64,000 bases of DNA from Lactobacillus sp. CBA3606 (GTDB lineage: Bacteria; Bacillota; Bacilli; Lactobacillales; Lactobacillaceae). The stretch is taken from the NCBI RefSeq assembly GCF_002970935.1, contig NZ_CP027194.1:1798001-1862000 (forward strand). The letters are read 5' to 3'. A model generated the notes under the pieces. The model had not been told where the DNA came from, ran no database searches, and saw only the letters and a program-made list of their open reading frames with translations. Made by a program: the position numbers and the translations under genes. Below are positions 17,940-27,326 of the stretch, piece after piece (within the stretch, counting starts at the first letter, position 1; each line of letters opens with the position of its first letter).

Positions 17940-20219
17940 ATGAAACGTATTTTTGAAGTCAATCCATGGCACGTGATTAGTCACGAATTAGTGCCGACTG
18001 ATAAGCGACTACAAGAGAGTATGACAAGCATTGGCAACGGTTACATGGGCATGCGTGGGATGTTTGAAGAGCATTACTCGAATGATACGCTCAAAGGAAT
18101 TTACATTGGTGGTATTTGGTATCCAGATAAGACCCGGGTTGGCTGGTGGAAGAATGGGTATCCGGACTACTTTGGTAAGGTCGTTAATGCGGTTAATTTC
18201 ATTAAAGTGAACTTAACGATTGATGGTGATCAAGTAGATTTGGCTAAAGATGATATTAGTGATTTTACGGTCGATTTAGATATGCACACAGGGGTGTTAC
18301 GGCGATCATTCATCGTAACAAAAGGTGCTAAGCGCGTTCAGTTCATGATTGACCGGTTCGTTAGCGTCGCGCAAAAAGAACTATTTGATGTGCATTATAG
18401 CGTGCATAATTTGAGTGCGGAACCTGTGCAAGTTGGGTTTATCTCACAAATTGATGCAGATGTCTTTAATGAAGATGCTAATTATGATGAACAATTCTGG
18501 CAGGTTCTTGATAAACGACACACCATCACCGGTGGCAGTATGGTCGCTGAAACGAAGCCTAATGACTTTGGGACACCGCGGTTTACCTTAGGACTGCAAA
18601 TGATGCATATGACTGATTTTCGGGGTGTTAATGCACCGGATACTGAAAAATCAGTCACCAACATTTTTCGTGGCACCCTGGCAGCGGATGAAACGAAAAA
18701 TTTTGAAAAAAGAGTCCTCGTGGTGACCTCGCGCGACTATGAAGATATGTTAGCCTTACGTTCCGGCTTAGCTGAGTTAAGTGAAAAGATCAATACCCAG
18801 ACGTATGAAGACCTATTGCAAGCGCACGTGGCAGTCTGGGCGCAGCGCTGGGAATTAGCCGATGTGGCAATTGACGGTGACGATGCGGCACAACAGGGGA
18901 TTCGGTTCAACTTGTTCCAGCTATTTAGCACGTATTATGGTGAGGATAAGCGCCTGAACTTGGGACCAAAAGGATTCACTGGTGAAAAGTATGGCGGGGC
19001 AACTTATTGGGATACTGAAGCTTTCGGTGTGCCCTTCTACCTGTCATTAGCGAAGCCTAAAGTTACTGAAAACTTACTAGAGTATCGACACAATCAATTA
19101 GATGGTGCATATCATAATGCGCAGATGCAAGGCTTAGCTGGTGCACTTTTCCCGATGGTGACCTTTAACGGTATCGAATGTCACAATGAATGGGAAATTA
19201 CCTTTGAAGAAATTCATCGGAATGGCTCGATTGCGTACGCAATTTTCAATTATACCCGTTATACTGGTGATGAAACTTATTTGAAGACCCACGGTATCGA
19301 TGTTTTGACCGCAATTGCTCGTTTCTGGGCGGATCGGGTTCATTTTTCAGAACGGCGCCAACAATACATGATTCATGGCGTCACTGGTCCCAATGAATAT
19401 GAAAATAATGTTAACAATAACTGGTATACCAACTTTATGGCGCGCTGGACGTTGCAATACACGTTGGCGAGCTTGAAGAAAGTGACCTCGGCGAAGCAAG
19501 CAGAACTCGCCGTGAGTGCGACTGAACGTGCTAAATGGCAAGATATCGTGGATCGGATGTATTTCCCACACGATGATCAATTAGGGATCTTTGTTCAAAA
19601 TGATACTTATTTAGATAAGGATTTGAAACCAGCGGCATCAATTCCAGCTGATCAGCGACCGATTAATCAACACTGGTCATGGGATCGCATCTTGCGGTCA
19701 CCTTATATTAAGCAGGCGGATGTGTTACAAGGCATCTATTACTTTATGGATCAGTTTACACCAGCCCAAAAGCAAGCTAACTTTGACTTTTATGAACCGT
19801 TGACGGTCCACGAATCCAGTCTGTCGCCCGCAGTGCATGCGATATTAGCCGCAGACTTGCATTATGAAGATAAGGCCGTTGAAATGTATCAACGAACGGC
19901 GCGCTTGGATTTGGATAATTACAATAATGATACGGTCGATGGGTTACACATTACCTCAATGACTGGTTCTTGGCTGGCAATCGTCCAAGGTTTCGCAGGA
20001 ATGCGGGTACGCGATGGTAAGTTAGCGTTCGCACCATTTGTACCGAAAGCTTGGTCGCACTATCAATTCCATGTCAACTTCCGTGGTCGCTTATTGAAAG
20101 TTGATGTTGATCAACAAGGGTCGACGGTTGAATTGGTTGCCGGTGAGCCGTTGACGATTGAATTGGCTGGTCAAGCGGTCAACTTAAAAGATACCGTAGC
20201 TACTAAAGTTCAGGCCTGA
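17940..20219 (+). CDS. mapA: Maltose phosphorylase, GH65
   Basis: 759 residues. Converts maltose plus phosphate to glucose and beta-glucose-1-phosphate in the cytoplasm. The barrel motif HGVTGPNEYENNVNNNWYTN carries the acid catalyst Glu486, corresponding to Glu487 of the Lactobacillus brevis enzyme. An N-terminal beta-sandwich (WHVISHELVPTDKRLQESM, SIGNGYMGMRGMFEE) and C-terminal jelly roll frame it. AGGAGG ribosome site. Phosphorolysis saves ATP and completes the route malEFG-msmX import, GH13 trimming, phosphorolysis. Trehalose or kojibiose phosphorylase is less likely given the context. Confidence 0.92.
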   Translation: MKRIFEVNPWHVISHELVPTDKRLQESMTSIGNGYMGMRGMFEEHYSNDTLKGIYIGGIWYPDKTRVGWWKNGYPDYFGKVVNAVNFIKVNLTIDGDQVDLAKDDISDFTVDLDMHTGVLRRSFIVTKGAKRVQFMIDRFVSVAQKELFDVHYSVHNLSAEPVQVGFISQIDADVFNEDANYDEQFWQVLDKRHTITGGSMVAETKPNDFGTPRFTLGLQMMHMTDFRGVNAPDTEKSVTNIFRGTLAADETKNFEKRVLVVTSRDYEDMLALRSGLAELSEKINTQTYEDLLQAHVAVWAQRWELADVAIDGDDAAQQGIRFNLFQLFSTYYGEDKRLNLGPKGFTGEKYGGATYWDTEAFGVPFYLSLAKPKVTENLLEYRHNQLDGAYHNAQMQGLAGALFPMVTFNGIECHNEWEITFEEIHRNGSIAYAIFNYTRYTGDETYLKTHGIDVLTAIARFWADRVHFSERRQQYMIHGVTGPNEYENNVNNNWYTNFMARWTLQYTLASLKKVTSAKQAELAVSATERAKWQDIVDRMYFPHDDQLGIFVQNDTYLDKDLKPAASIPADQRPINQHWSWDRILRSPYIKQADVLQGIYYFMDQFTPAQKQANFDFYEPLTVHESSLSPAVHAILAADLHYEDKAVEMYQRTARLDLDNYNNDTVDGLHITSMTGSWLAIVQGFAGMRVRDGKLAFAPFVPKAWSHYQFHVNFRGRLLKVDVDQQGSTVELVAGEPLTIELAGQAVNLKDTVATKVQA

Positions 20220-20302
20220 TTTCAACGTGGCCGAATCTGGTTGAAATCAAGTGTTCACACCCTAGAATGAGTCAAACTTCATTCTAAACAACTCCTAAAC
20301 GA

Positions 20303-20331
20303 CGTATTCCTGAAGGGGAATACGTTTTTTT
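20303..20331 (+). terminator. Intrinsic terminator of the maltose operon
   Basis: CGTATTCC (20303-20310) with GGAATACG (20317-20324), followed by a T7 run. Confidence 0.93.
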
Positions 20332-20382
20332 ATCAGCAGAATGTCGCAAACAGGTGACCAAGGTCAGGTTGTTCTGCTTAAC

Positions 20383-20427
20383 CAAAAATTGGCAGTCATT
20401 CTCAAAAAGAGGAATGACTACCAATTT
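20383..20427 (-). terminator. Terminator of the alpha-galactosidase operon, member of a two-copy hairpin family
   Basis: Stem 20386-20401 with 20412-20427, one mismatch in 16 bp, with a five-base T tract on the minus-strand transcript (A run at 20384-20388). Arm AGTCATTC/GAATGACT is shared with the hairpin at 46703-46747. Confidence 0.8.
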
Positions 20428-20468
20428 CATGTTAATACTCGCAAACGAGTCGACTAATAAGAAAATCG

Positions 20469-22637
20469 TTAGACTTGGTGCAAGAATAATAACTTGGTTT
20501 CAAAATCATGTGCTGGTGGGTCTAGTGACAAGCCGATTTGGTTTAGTTCTTGGCCGGACCATTGGCCCCCGGTGCTTAACTGATAATGCGCAGTTTCGTT
20601 GAGATAATGCAACGGTAACTGGGTGGGGACTTTTACCGCTGAACTTAAACCCGCGGTGTAGAAACAAACCGCATGTTTTTGATCAGCTGTTACTAACAAC
20701 CAAGCTTGTTCAGTCGTTGTGGGTCGTTGTGTTGCCAGCCGGTAAAAGTTAGCGGTTTTAAACAACGGTTGCCAAGTTTGATACGTTTTAAGCCGTTTTT
20801 TAATGGCGGCCTGATTCGTGGCCGATAAGGTGTTTAAATCCAATTCGAAGCCTAGTTGGCCGATTGTTGCTAAATCCAAACGTGTTTTTAATGGTGTGGA
20901 CCGACCGTTTTGGGCATTGGGGCTAGCGGCGACGTGAGAGCTAAACACCGCTTGAGGAAATTGATAACTGAAACCTTTGATAATGGTGGCTCGATCAACC
21001 GGGTCGGTTAAGTCACTCAGCCATGTTTGATCAGTGTAAGCTAACATCCCAAAGTCTAAACGCCCACCGCCTGCGGAACAATTTTCGATAATTAAGGCCG
21101 GAAAACGGGCGCGCAATTGACCTAATAGATCATATAATCCCAAGACGTAACGGTAATAAAGTTCATCTTGTTGGTCACTAGGGAGGCAATCATTGCCCAC
21201 CTGGGTTAGATGCCGATTCATATCCCATTTCAGGTAATCCAAATGATTAGTGGTAATTAGTGTGGTCAATGTTGTTAAGAGATGTTGACGGACAACAGTT
21301 CGCGATAGATCCAAAACTAACTGATGACGTGCAGTAATGGGCGCACGTTGTTGGTAGTGGAGGGCCCAATCAGGATGTTGCTGGTAGAGCTGGCTAGTCA
21401 TCGTAATCATTTCCGGTTCAACCCATAAACCAAATTTTAAGCCAGCTTGATGAGCTTGCTCAGCTAATGGCCGTAACCCTTGTGGAAATTTTTGTGAATC
21501 TACCACCCAATCGCCCAATTGACCGTGTTCACTATTGCGATTAACGAACCAGCCATCGTCTAAGACCACCATGGTTAGGCCTAATTTTTGTGCCGTCTGA
21601 ATCAAAGGCTGCATTTTAGTAGCTGAGACCGCAAAACCCAGGGTTTCCCAAGTGTTCAGGGCAATTGGCTTGTGGTTTGTAGTGGGCTGTAGTTGGTTAG
21701 CAAAAGCATGCAATGATTGCGACAAACCGTTAAAGCCTTGATCAGACCAACTTAAAAGTGCCTCTGGTGTTTGAAAAGTAGCGCCAGCGACTAACTTCCA
21801 AGTGAAAGTCGTGGGCTCTAAACCAATCGTTAAGCGGGTTTGTTGATATTGATCAACTTCCACGGTGTGTTGAAAATTACCACTCCAGACGAGCGCACTC
21901 CCCAAGACTTCGCCAGTAAATTCGGTTGTCTGAGGGCGAGCTAACGCCACAAATGGTTGGTGTTGTGGTCCACTAGTACCGCGTAAGCTCCGCTGACTTT
22001 GCAACCCAGGATGCAATGGGGTGAAGGTGGCTTGAGCTTCATGCGCGTGAGTGCCACTAAAGGTTAGCGCTTTATAATTTGCATCCGCTAAGTCCAATTG
22101 TAGACTAGCCGCAGCGTCGACCATCAGTGTGGTCGAACCCGCATTGATTAGGGTCGTACTACGTAAAATTAAAGCCGAATCTTCAAAAATTGTATAATTT
22201 AAATCCAGCTTTAACTGGGTGACAGCATCGCTTAAATGTAAAATCAACGTGGTCACTGCTGTGCCGGCCTTAACGGTTGGAGGCAACTGCTGTGGGTTTA
22301 AGGGCTGTTGCGTGACTGTCATGCCAGTGTAAGTTAGGAGCGGCAATAGTTGATTAGCTGTGTCTTTAATCAAGTAACTTGGTTGCCGATAATCTCCGCT
22401 GCCAATCGTGGCATATTCTAGCGGAAGCGACGTGATGGCATATGGAAAAGTTGCGGTGGGGTCAGTGGCAAAGGCATGGGCGCCAGTTGGCAAGCCCGGT
22501 TCTCCGCAATAGTTTGGCAAATAACGCCCAAAATAGCGATGCACCGGATACCGATTGTCGAGTAACTGAATAATATAACTGATCTGATGATTATAGAGTT
22601 GAATCAGACCACTCGCTTTATCGAATTTAACAGGCAT
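20469..22637 (-). CDS. aga: GH36 alpha-galactosidase
   Basis: 722 residues, cytoplasmic. GH36 hallmarks: LDDGWFVNRN, LGDWVVD and HPDWALH in the barrel, nucleophile Asp472 in LKWDMNRHLT and acid/base Asp542 in TWLSDLTDPVDR; the spacing of 70 residues equals that in characterised Geobacillus AgaA. It would release galactose from raffinose, stachyose or melibiose. It starts 20 bases after the sucrose-type PTS gene, on the same strand, implying co-transcription. In L. plantarum I recall a fructokinase gene in this position, so this locus may be specialised to raffinose-type sugars (memory-based, unchecked). Confidence 0.92.
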   Translation of the reverse strand: MPVKFDKASGLIQLYNHQISYIIQLLDNRYPVHRYFGRYLPNYCGEPGLPTGAHAFATDPTATFPYAITSLPLEYATIGSGDYRQPSYLIKDTANQLLPLLTYTGMTVTQQPLNPQQLPPTVKAGTAVTTLILHLSDAVTQLKLDLNYTIFEDSALILRSTTLINAGSTTLMVDAAASLQLDLADANYKALTFSGTHAHEAQATFTPLHPGLQSQRSLRGTSGPQHQPFVALARPQTTEFTGEVLGSALVWSGNFQHTVEVDQYQQTRLTIGLEPTTFTWKLVAGATFQTPEALLSWSDQGFNGLSQSLHAFANQLQPTTNHKPIALNTWETLGFAVSATKMQPLIQTAQKLGLTMVVLDDGWFVNRNSEHGQLGDWVVDSQKFPQGLRPLAEQAHQAGLKFGLWVEPEMITMTSQLYQQHPDWALHYQQRAPITARHQLVLDLSRTVVRQHLLTTLTTLITTNHLDYLKWDMNRHLTQVGNDCLPSDQQDELYYRYVLGLYDLLGQLRARFPALIIENCSAGGGRLDFGMLAYTDQTWLSDLTDPVDRATIIKGFSYQFPQAVFSSHVAASPNAQNGRSTPLKTRLDLATIGQLGFELDLNTLSATNQAAIKKRLKTYQTWQPLFKTANFYRLATQRPTTTEQAWLLVTADQKHAVCFYTAGLSSAVKVPTQLPLHYLNETAHYQLSTGGQWSGQELNQIGLSLDPPAHDFETKLLFLHQV

Positions 22638-22657
22638 TTTAAAGGCTCCAATCAGGT

Positions 22658-24613
22658 TTAAATGGCTGCAGCGACGCCACTAGTTGCCGGTTGCGTCAAG
22701 GCGACTAACTGGTTACCCGCTGTCACTTGGTCAACTTTTAAGCGTTCAACATTGGCGTAGGCCGGTGTATTAGTAATGACCAGCATTACGGTGGGGTCAT
22801 AGTGTGCCGCGGTTAAGGCAGCAATGTCAAAGGTTCCCAATAGCTCACCTGCTTGGACGTGGTCGCCTTTTTGGACCTTGGTCGTAAAGTGTTCGCCGTT
22901 TAAGTTAACGGTATCAATACCAAGATGAATCAGAATTTCAGCGCCAGCATCTGTCTTAATACCATAAGCGTGGTGACTATCGTAGGTAACCGTGACGGTA
23001 CCACTAGCTGGTGCTAAAACTTGGTCGCTGATGGGAATAATGGCCGCCCCTTGCCCCATAATTTCAGCGGAAAAGACTTGGTCATGAACTTGGCGGAGAC
23101 TTTCGTTGGTCCCACTGACGGGGGCAACTAAGACTTCATCAGCAACGACACTAGCGACGGGAGCAGCAACAGGTGTGGTTGCTTGAATATCGGTATCATC
23201 ACCTAAAGTTTGTTTAGCATAGATGAAGGTCGGAATGAAAGCCACAATAAAGGCGATTAAAGCACTTAATAAGAAGGCCGGAATTGAACGTGATGCAATC
23301 GAAATGAAGCCAATGACGGAAGCTGGTCCCATGGCGACGGCTAAAACGTGAAACAGGCCTAGAAAAATACAAGCAATCCCAGAGGCAATCGCCCCAAAGA
23401 TAAAGGGATATTTCATTTTTAAGTTGACCCCGAAAATGGCAGGTTCAGTAATTCCCAGCAACGCTGATAGTCCAGCAGATGAAGTCAATGCTTTTTGTTT
23501 TTGACTCTTAGTTGCAAAGAAAATTGCTAAGGTTGCGGCCCCTTGGGCAATGTTAGCCATGGAAGCGACCGGGAAGATAAATGAGCCACCAGTTTTACTA
23601 ATATTAGCTAATAACTGAGTTTCAATCGCCGGGAATGTTTGATGTAGCCCGGTAATAACGATGGCTGAGTAGAGGAGCCCGAAAATACCCATCCCAATCC
23701 AGCCGGTGGTGTTGTAAAGGCCAACTAGCCCGTTGGTTAAAGCATCACTAACTGTCCGTAAAACTGGACCAACAATGGTAAAGGTTAGAAAACCGGTAAT
23801 TACAATAGCAAACATCGGTGTAAACGTAAAGTCGAAGGCGCCTTTAATATGCTTATGGAAGAATTTTTCAAGCGTGGCTAGGATGAAGGCAACGGCTAGT
23901 ACGGGTAAGACTTGGCCTTGATACCCAGCTTGGGCAACGTTTAAGCCAAAGATATTCCAGTAAGTCATTTTGCCGGCTGCCGTAACGGCGGCTACATTAT
24001 TGCCGTTAACGAGGTCGGGTAAGACCATAATCATGCCCATGGCAGCCCCTAAGAAGGGATTACCACCGAAGCGTTTCGTAGCTGAGAAACCTAATAAGAT
24101 TGGTAAGAAGGTGAAAGGAGCAGCTGCCATGGCGTTAATCATTTCGGCAATGCCTTTGAGTCCGGGATAAACTTCAACCACAGATTTGGCCATGAATAGA
24201 TTTTCGGCCGTTAACACATTATTTAAAGCCATTAATAGACCACCAGCAACTAAGGCTGGAATAATTGGAATAAAAATATCAGATAGCACTTTCAAAAAGT
24301 CCATTAAGGGGTTTTTCTTTTGACCAGCACTGGCGACGGCTTTAATGTCATCAGGGGTGGCTTCTTTAAGTCCAGTTCTTTCAATTAAAGCATCGTACAC
24401 GTGATCAACATCGCCAGGTCCAATAATAATCTGGTATTGTCCGTTGGTTTCGAAAGTTCCCTTAACATCGGGATCGTCATCCAACGCTTTTTGATTGATT
24501 TTGCTTTCATCTTTAATGACTAACCGTAGCCGAGTTGCACAATGGGCAGCGGCTTGAAGATTATTAGTACCGATCGCAGCTAAAACACGATCAGCGACTG
24601 CTTGATGGTTCAT
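22658..24613 (-). CDS. scrA: Sucrose-type PTS transporter EIIBCA
   Basis: 651 residues. Domain order B-C-A: phosphocysteine Cys25 in [15 protein letters not shown], then a ten-helix EIIC of the glucose superfamily ([35 protein letters not shown]), then a Crr-type EIIA with the phospho-His in [16 protein letters not shown] 24613 is chosen because AAGGAG is 8 bases upstream; a GTG nine bases earlier overlaps that site. Imports and phosphorylates sucrose; trehalose or raffinose specificity is possible since the neighbour is an alpha-galactosidase. Repressed by ScrR/CcpA through operators in its leader. Confidence 0.9.
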   Translation of the reverse strand: MNHQAVADRVLAAIGTNNLQAAAHCATRLRLVIKDESKINQKALDDDPDVKGTFETNGQYQIIIGPGDVDHVYDALIERTGLKEATPDDIKAVASAGQKKNPLMDFLKVLSDIFIPIIPALVAGGLLMALNNVLTAENLFMAKSVVEVYPGLKGIAEMINAMAAAPFTFLPILLGFSATKRFGGNPFLGAAMGMIMVLPDLVNGNNVAAVTAAGKMTYWNIFGLNVAQAGYQGQVLPVLAVAFILATLEKFFHKHIKGAFDFTFTPMFAIVITGFLTFTIVGPVLRTVSDALTNGLVGLYNTTGWIGMGIFGLLYSAIVITGLHQTFPAIETQLLANISKTGGSFIFPVASMANIAQGAATLAIFFATKSQKQKALTSSAGLSALLGITEPAIFGVNLKMKYPFIFGAIASGIACIFLGLFHVLAVAMGPASVIGFISIASRSIPAFLLSALIAFIVAFIPTFIYAKQTLGDDTDIQATTPVAAPVASVVADEVLVAPVSGTNESLRQVHDQVFSAEIMGQGAAIIPISDQVLAPASGTVTVTYDSHHAYGIKTDAGAEILIHLGIDTVNLNGEHFTTKVQKGDHVQAGELLGTFDIAALTAAHYDPTVMLVITNTPAYANVERLKVDQVTAGNQLVALTQPATSGVAAAI

Positions 24614-24646
24614 TAGGACCACTCCTTTTAGGTTGATAAATTAGTT

Positions 24647-24707
24647 TTGCAAGCGCTTTACACAATCCAATAATAACAAGTTATCAAAATATGTCAAGCG
24701 TTTAACA
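24647..24707 (-). promoter_or_regulatory. PTS promoter with two LacI-type operators
   Basis: Minus-strand promoter TTGACA (24692-24697), 16-base spacer, TATTAT (24670-24675). Operator TTGCAAGCGCTTTACA (24647-24662) lies just past the start site and TGTCAAGCGTTTAACA (24692-24707) covers the -35. Both share an AAGCGYTT core with the sites of the divergent promoter. Confidence 0.78.
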
Positions 24708-24780
24708 TAAAATAATTTAGCAAGGTGTTCTTTATTAAAAAGCCAATTTCATAAAAAATAACACATAATTAAGCAAAATG

Positions 24781-24820
24781 TGATAAACGTTTGACATATC
24801 GTTGTAAGCGGTTTTATAAT
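24781..24820 (+). promoter_or_regulatory. scrB promoter with two LacI-type operators
   Basis: TTGACA (24791-24796), 18-base spacer, TATAAT (24815-24820). Operator TGATAAACGTTTGACA (24781-24796) overlaps the -35, and TGTAAGCGGTTTTA (24803-24816) fills the spacer and meets the -10; the latter is also a 13/14 cre. Confidence 0.82.
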
Positions 24821-24860
24821 AGGCTTAACTTAAATTAGTCCATCGAAGGAGTTAACAATC

Positions 24861-26303
24861 ATGGAATGGAATCGGCAAACAAGGTATACCCCTTATCAAC
24901 AGTGGCCACAGTCGCGGTTAACGGCTTTAAAAGCGCAAGCCAAAGGGTCCAAGTGGCGGATGCAGCACCATATTCAACCTGCCAGTGGCTTGTTAAACGA
25001 TCCAAATGGGTTTTCTTATTTTAACCAGCAGTGGCATTTGTTTTACCAGGTTTTTCCATATGGGCCGGTACATGGTCTGAAAGCTTGGCAACATGTGACT
25101 TCTAAAAATTTAATTGATTGGCATGATGAGGGCCTAGCGATTCAGCCGGATACCCGTTACGATTCCCACGGTGCCTATACAGGGACGGCGTTACCGATTG
25201 GCGACCGGTTGTTTATAATGTATACCGGCAATGTTCGTGATGAAGCTTGGCAGCGGCAAGCTTATCAGTTGGGCGCTTGGATGGGGCCAGATAATCACAT
25301 TGAAAAGCTGGCAGCGCCGTTAATTGACGCCGCACCTACAGGTTACACGACTTCGTTTCGTGATCCGTACTTATTACACCATGACGGGCACTATCAAGCC
25401 ATTATTGGTGGTCAGACGACTGCAGAAGTTGGGGCGGCCTTAGTTTATGACTCACCCGATCTACAACACTGGCAATTCAAAGGTGAACTCAACTTGCCAG
25501 CAGCGTTGCGTGGTTATATGGTGGAATGTCCTAATTTAGTCTTTATTGGCGGTCAACCCGTTTTCTTGTTTTGTCCACAGGGGTTACCGCAAACGACCCT
25601 AGCTTATCAAAATATCTATCCTAATGTTTATATCGTCGGGCAAACCTATGATTGGTCACAGGCCACTTTGACGGCACCCACCGGGCCAACGCAATTGGAT
25701 GCTGGGTTTGATGTCTATGCGACGCAAGCCTTTAATGCGCCTGATGGCCGTGCCTTAGCGGTGAGTTGGATTGGTTTACCAGAAGTCGCTTACCCGACGG
25801 ATGCTGAGAATTGGGCGCACTGTTTAAGTGTGGTGAAGACGTTAACGTTAAAAGATAATCACCTCTATCAAAATCCAGTTGCCGAAGTAACGCAATTAAG
25901 AACGCAGTCCCATGATTTAGTGACTGAAGTAACGCAATTGAACGGCGCCTTTGAAGTGGAACTCACTGTTCCGGCCGCAACCGTTGCGACGGTCACGATT
26001 AAGACGGGGATTGGCACCGGGCACTTAACCGTAACCCTCGATGCCCGCCGTGGTCAGGTTACTGTTGATCGAAGTGCCACAGGCCACCCCTTTGCGGAAA
26101 AGTATGGTCAGGTGCGAACGGCGCAAGTGACAGCTGGTACTGCGATAAAAATGCGGCTAATCGTAGATGTGTCAGTCTTTGAATGCTATATTAATGAGGG
26201 CTATACCGTTTTAACGGGCCGCTTCTTTTTAGATGCAGCGCCAACCACGGTTCAATTAGCCGGTTCACCGACCACTGGGACCGTCTGGGAATGGCGTAAA
26301 TAA
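24861..26303 (+). CDS. scrB: Sucrose-6-phosphate hydrolase, GH32
   Basis: 480 residues. Cleaves sucrose-6-phosphate to glucose-6-phosphate and fructose. Beta-propeller signatures: nucleophile Asp47 in GLLNDPNGF, TSFRDPYLL (transition-state stabiliser) and VECPNLV (acid/base Glu). A C-terminal beta-sandwich is present (AVSWIGLPEVAYPTD marks the end of the propeller). GAAGGAG ribosome site. Followed by scrR after 20 bases. Confidence 0.95.
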   Translation: MEWNRQTRYTPYQQWPQSRLTALKAQAKGSKWRMQHHIQPASGLLNDPNGFSYFNQQWHLFYQVFPYGPVHGLKAWQHVTSKNLIDWHDEGLAIQPDTRYDSHGAYTGTALPIGDRLFIMYTGNVRDEAWQRQAYQLGAWMGPDNHIEKLAAPLIDAAPTGYTTSFRDPYLLHHDGHYQAIIGGQTTAEVGAALVYDSPDLQHWQFKGELNLPAALRGYMVECPNLVFIGGQPVFLFCPQGLPQTTLAYQNIYPNVYIVGQTYDWSQATLTAPTGPTQLDAGFDVYATQAFNAPDGRALAVSWIGLPEVAYPTDAENWAHCLSVVKTLTLKDNHLYQNPVAEVTQLRTQSHDLVTEVTQLNGAFEVELTVPAATVATVTIKTGIGTGHLTVTLDARRGQVTVDRSATGHPFAEKYGQVRTAQVTAGTAIKMRLIVDVSVFECYINEGYTVLTGRFFLDAAPTTVQLAGSPTTGTVWEWRK

Positions 26304-26323
26304 GTGAGTACTGGAGTCAAACT

Positions 26324-27304
26324 ATGAAACCAAAATTAAATGATGTGGCAAAGTTAGCTGGTGTTTCGGTCACGACGGTGTCGCGCGTGATTAACAATCA
26401 TGGTTATCTGAGTCAAAAAACAAAAACCGCGGTTATGGCGGCGATGCGCGAGTTACATTATCAGCCGAATAATATGGCCCGTTCGTTACAAGGTAAAAAT
26501 ACCCAATTAGTGGGAGTGATTTTTTCAGATATTAGCAACCCATTTTTTGCTGAACTGGTTTCTCGGATTGAAAAGCTATTATTTGCTAAAAACTATAAAG
26601 TCATTTTATGTAACAGTGCCGATGATCCCCAAAAAGAGCGCGATTATTTACAAATGTTAATGGCCAATCAAGTTGATGGCATTATTGCCGGGGCACATAA
26701 TTTAGGGTTGGAAGAATATCAACAGTACGGCTTACCGATTATTTCGTTTGACCGTTATTTGTCAGCCAATATTCCAATTGTGAGCTCGGATAATTTTAAT
26801 GGCGGTTACTTAGCTGCGCAAGCTTTACGGCAAGCGGGGGCAACGAAATTAGCGATTTTTACGGGTAAAAACCAAGCTGGTTCCCCAACTAATGGGCGCC
26901 GGGAAGGTTTTACAGCCTATTTAAAGCAACAGCAATTGACGCCCCATGTTCATGAGTTACCCTTTGAATTGTCACCAGCATTAAAAATGATGCAAATTCG
27001 GACTATTTTGGAAAACAATGATTATGATGGGGTCTTTTGTAGTGATGATTTGACAGCGTTGCTCACGATAAATGTGGCCCGACAAATTCCGATTGATGTT
27101 CCCAATGAATTAAGGGTGGTGGGGTATGATGGGACCGCCTTGATGCGCAACTATCAACCCCAATTGACCACGATTGAACAACCCTTGGCCGATATTAGCA
27201 CGTTGTTGGTGTCATTATTATTACAACGCATTGTCGATGCGAATTGTGAGTTAGAAGCGAAATACACGTTACCAGTAAAGTTAGTTAAAGGCACTACAGC
27301 TTAA
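26324..27304 (+). CDS. scrR: Sucrose operon repressor, LacI family
   Basis: 326 residues with HTH LNDVAKLAGVSVTTVSRVIN, ribose-repressor-like effector domain (GVIFSDISNPFFAELV, VDGIIAGAHN, DGVFCSDDLTALL, VVGYDGTALMRNYQPQLTTI). Its genomic place identifies it as the regulator of the divergent scrA/scrB promoters and their four operators. Likely effector is a phosphorylated sugar from the PTS. Confidence 0.92.
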   Translation: MKPKLNDVAKLAGVSVTTVSRVINNHGYLSQKTKTAVMAAMRELHYQPNNMARSLQGKNTQLVGVIFSDISNPFFAELVSRIEKLLFAKNYKVILCNSADDPQKERDYLQMLMANQVDGIIAGAHNLGLEEYQQYGLPIISFDRYLSANIPIVSSDNFNGGYLAAQALRQAGATKLAIFTGKNQAGSPTNGRREGFTAYLKQQQLTPHVHELPFELSPALKMMQIRTILENNDYDGVFCSDDLTALLTINVARQIPIDVPNELRVVGYDGTALMRNYQPQLTTIEQPLADISTLLVSLLLQRIVDANCELEAKYTLPVKLVKGTTA

Positions 27305-27326
27305 AAGTAAGAAAGGCGGTTTGAAG

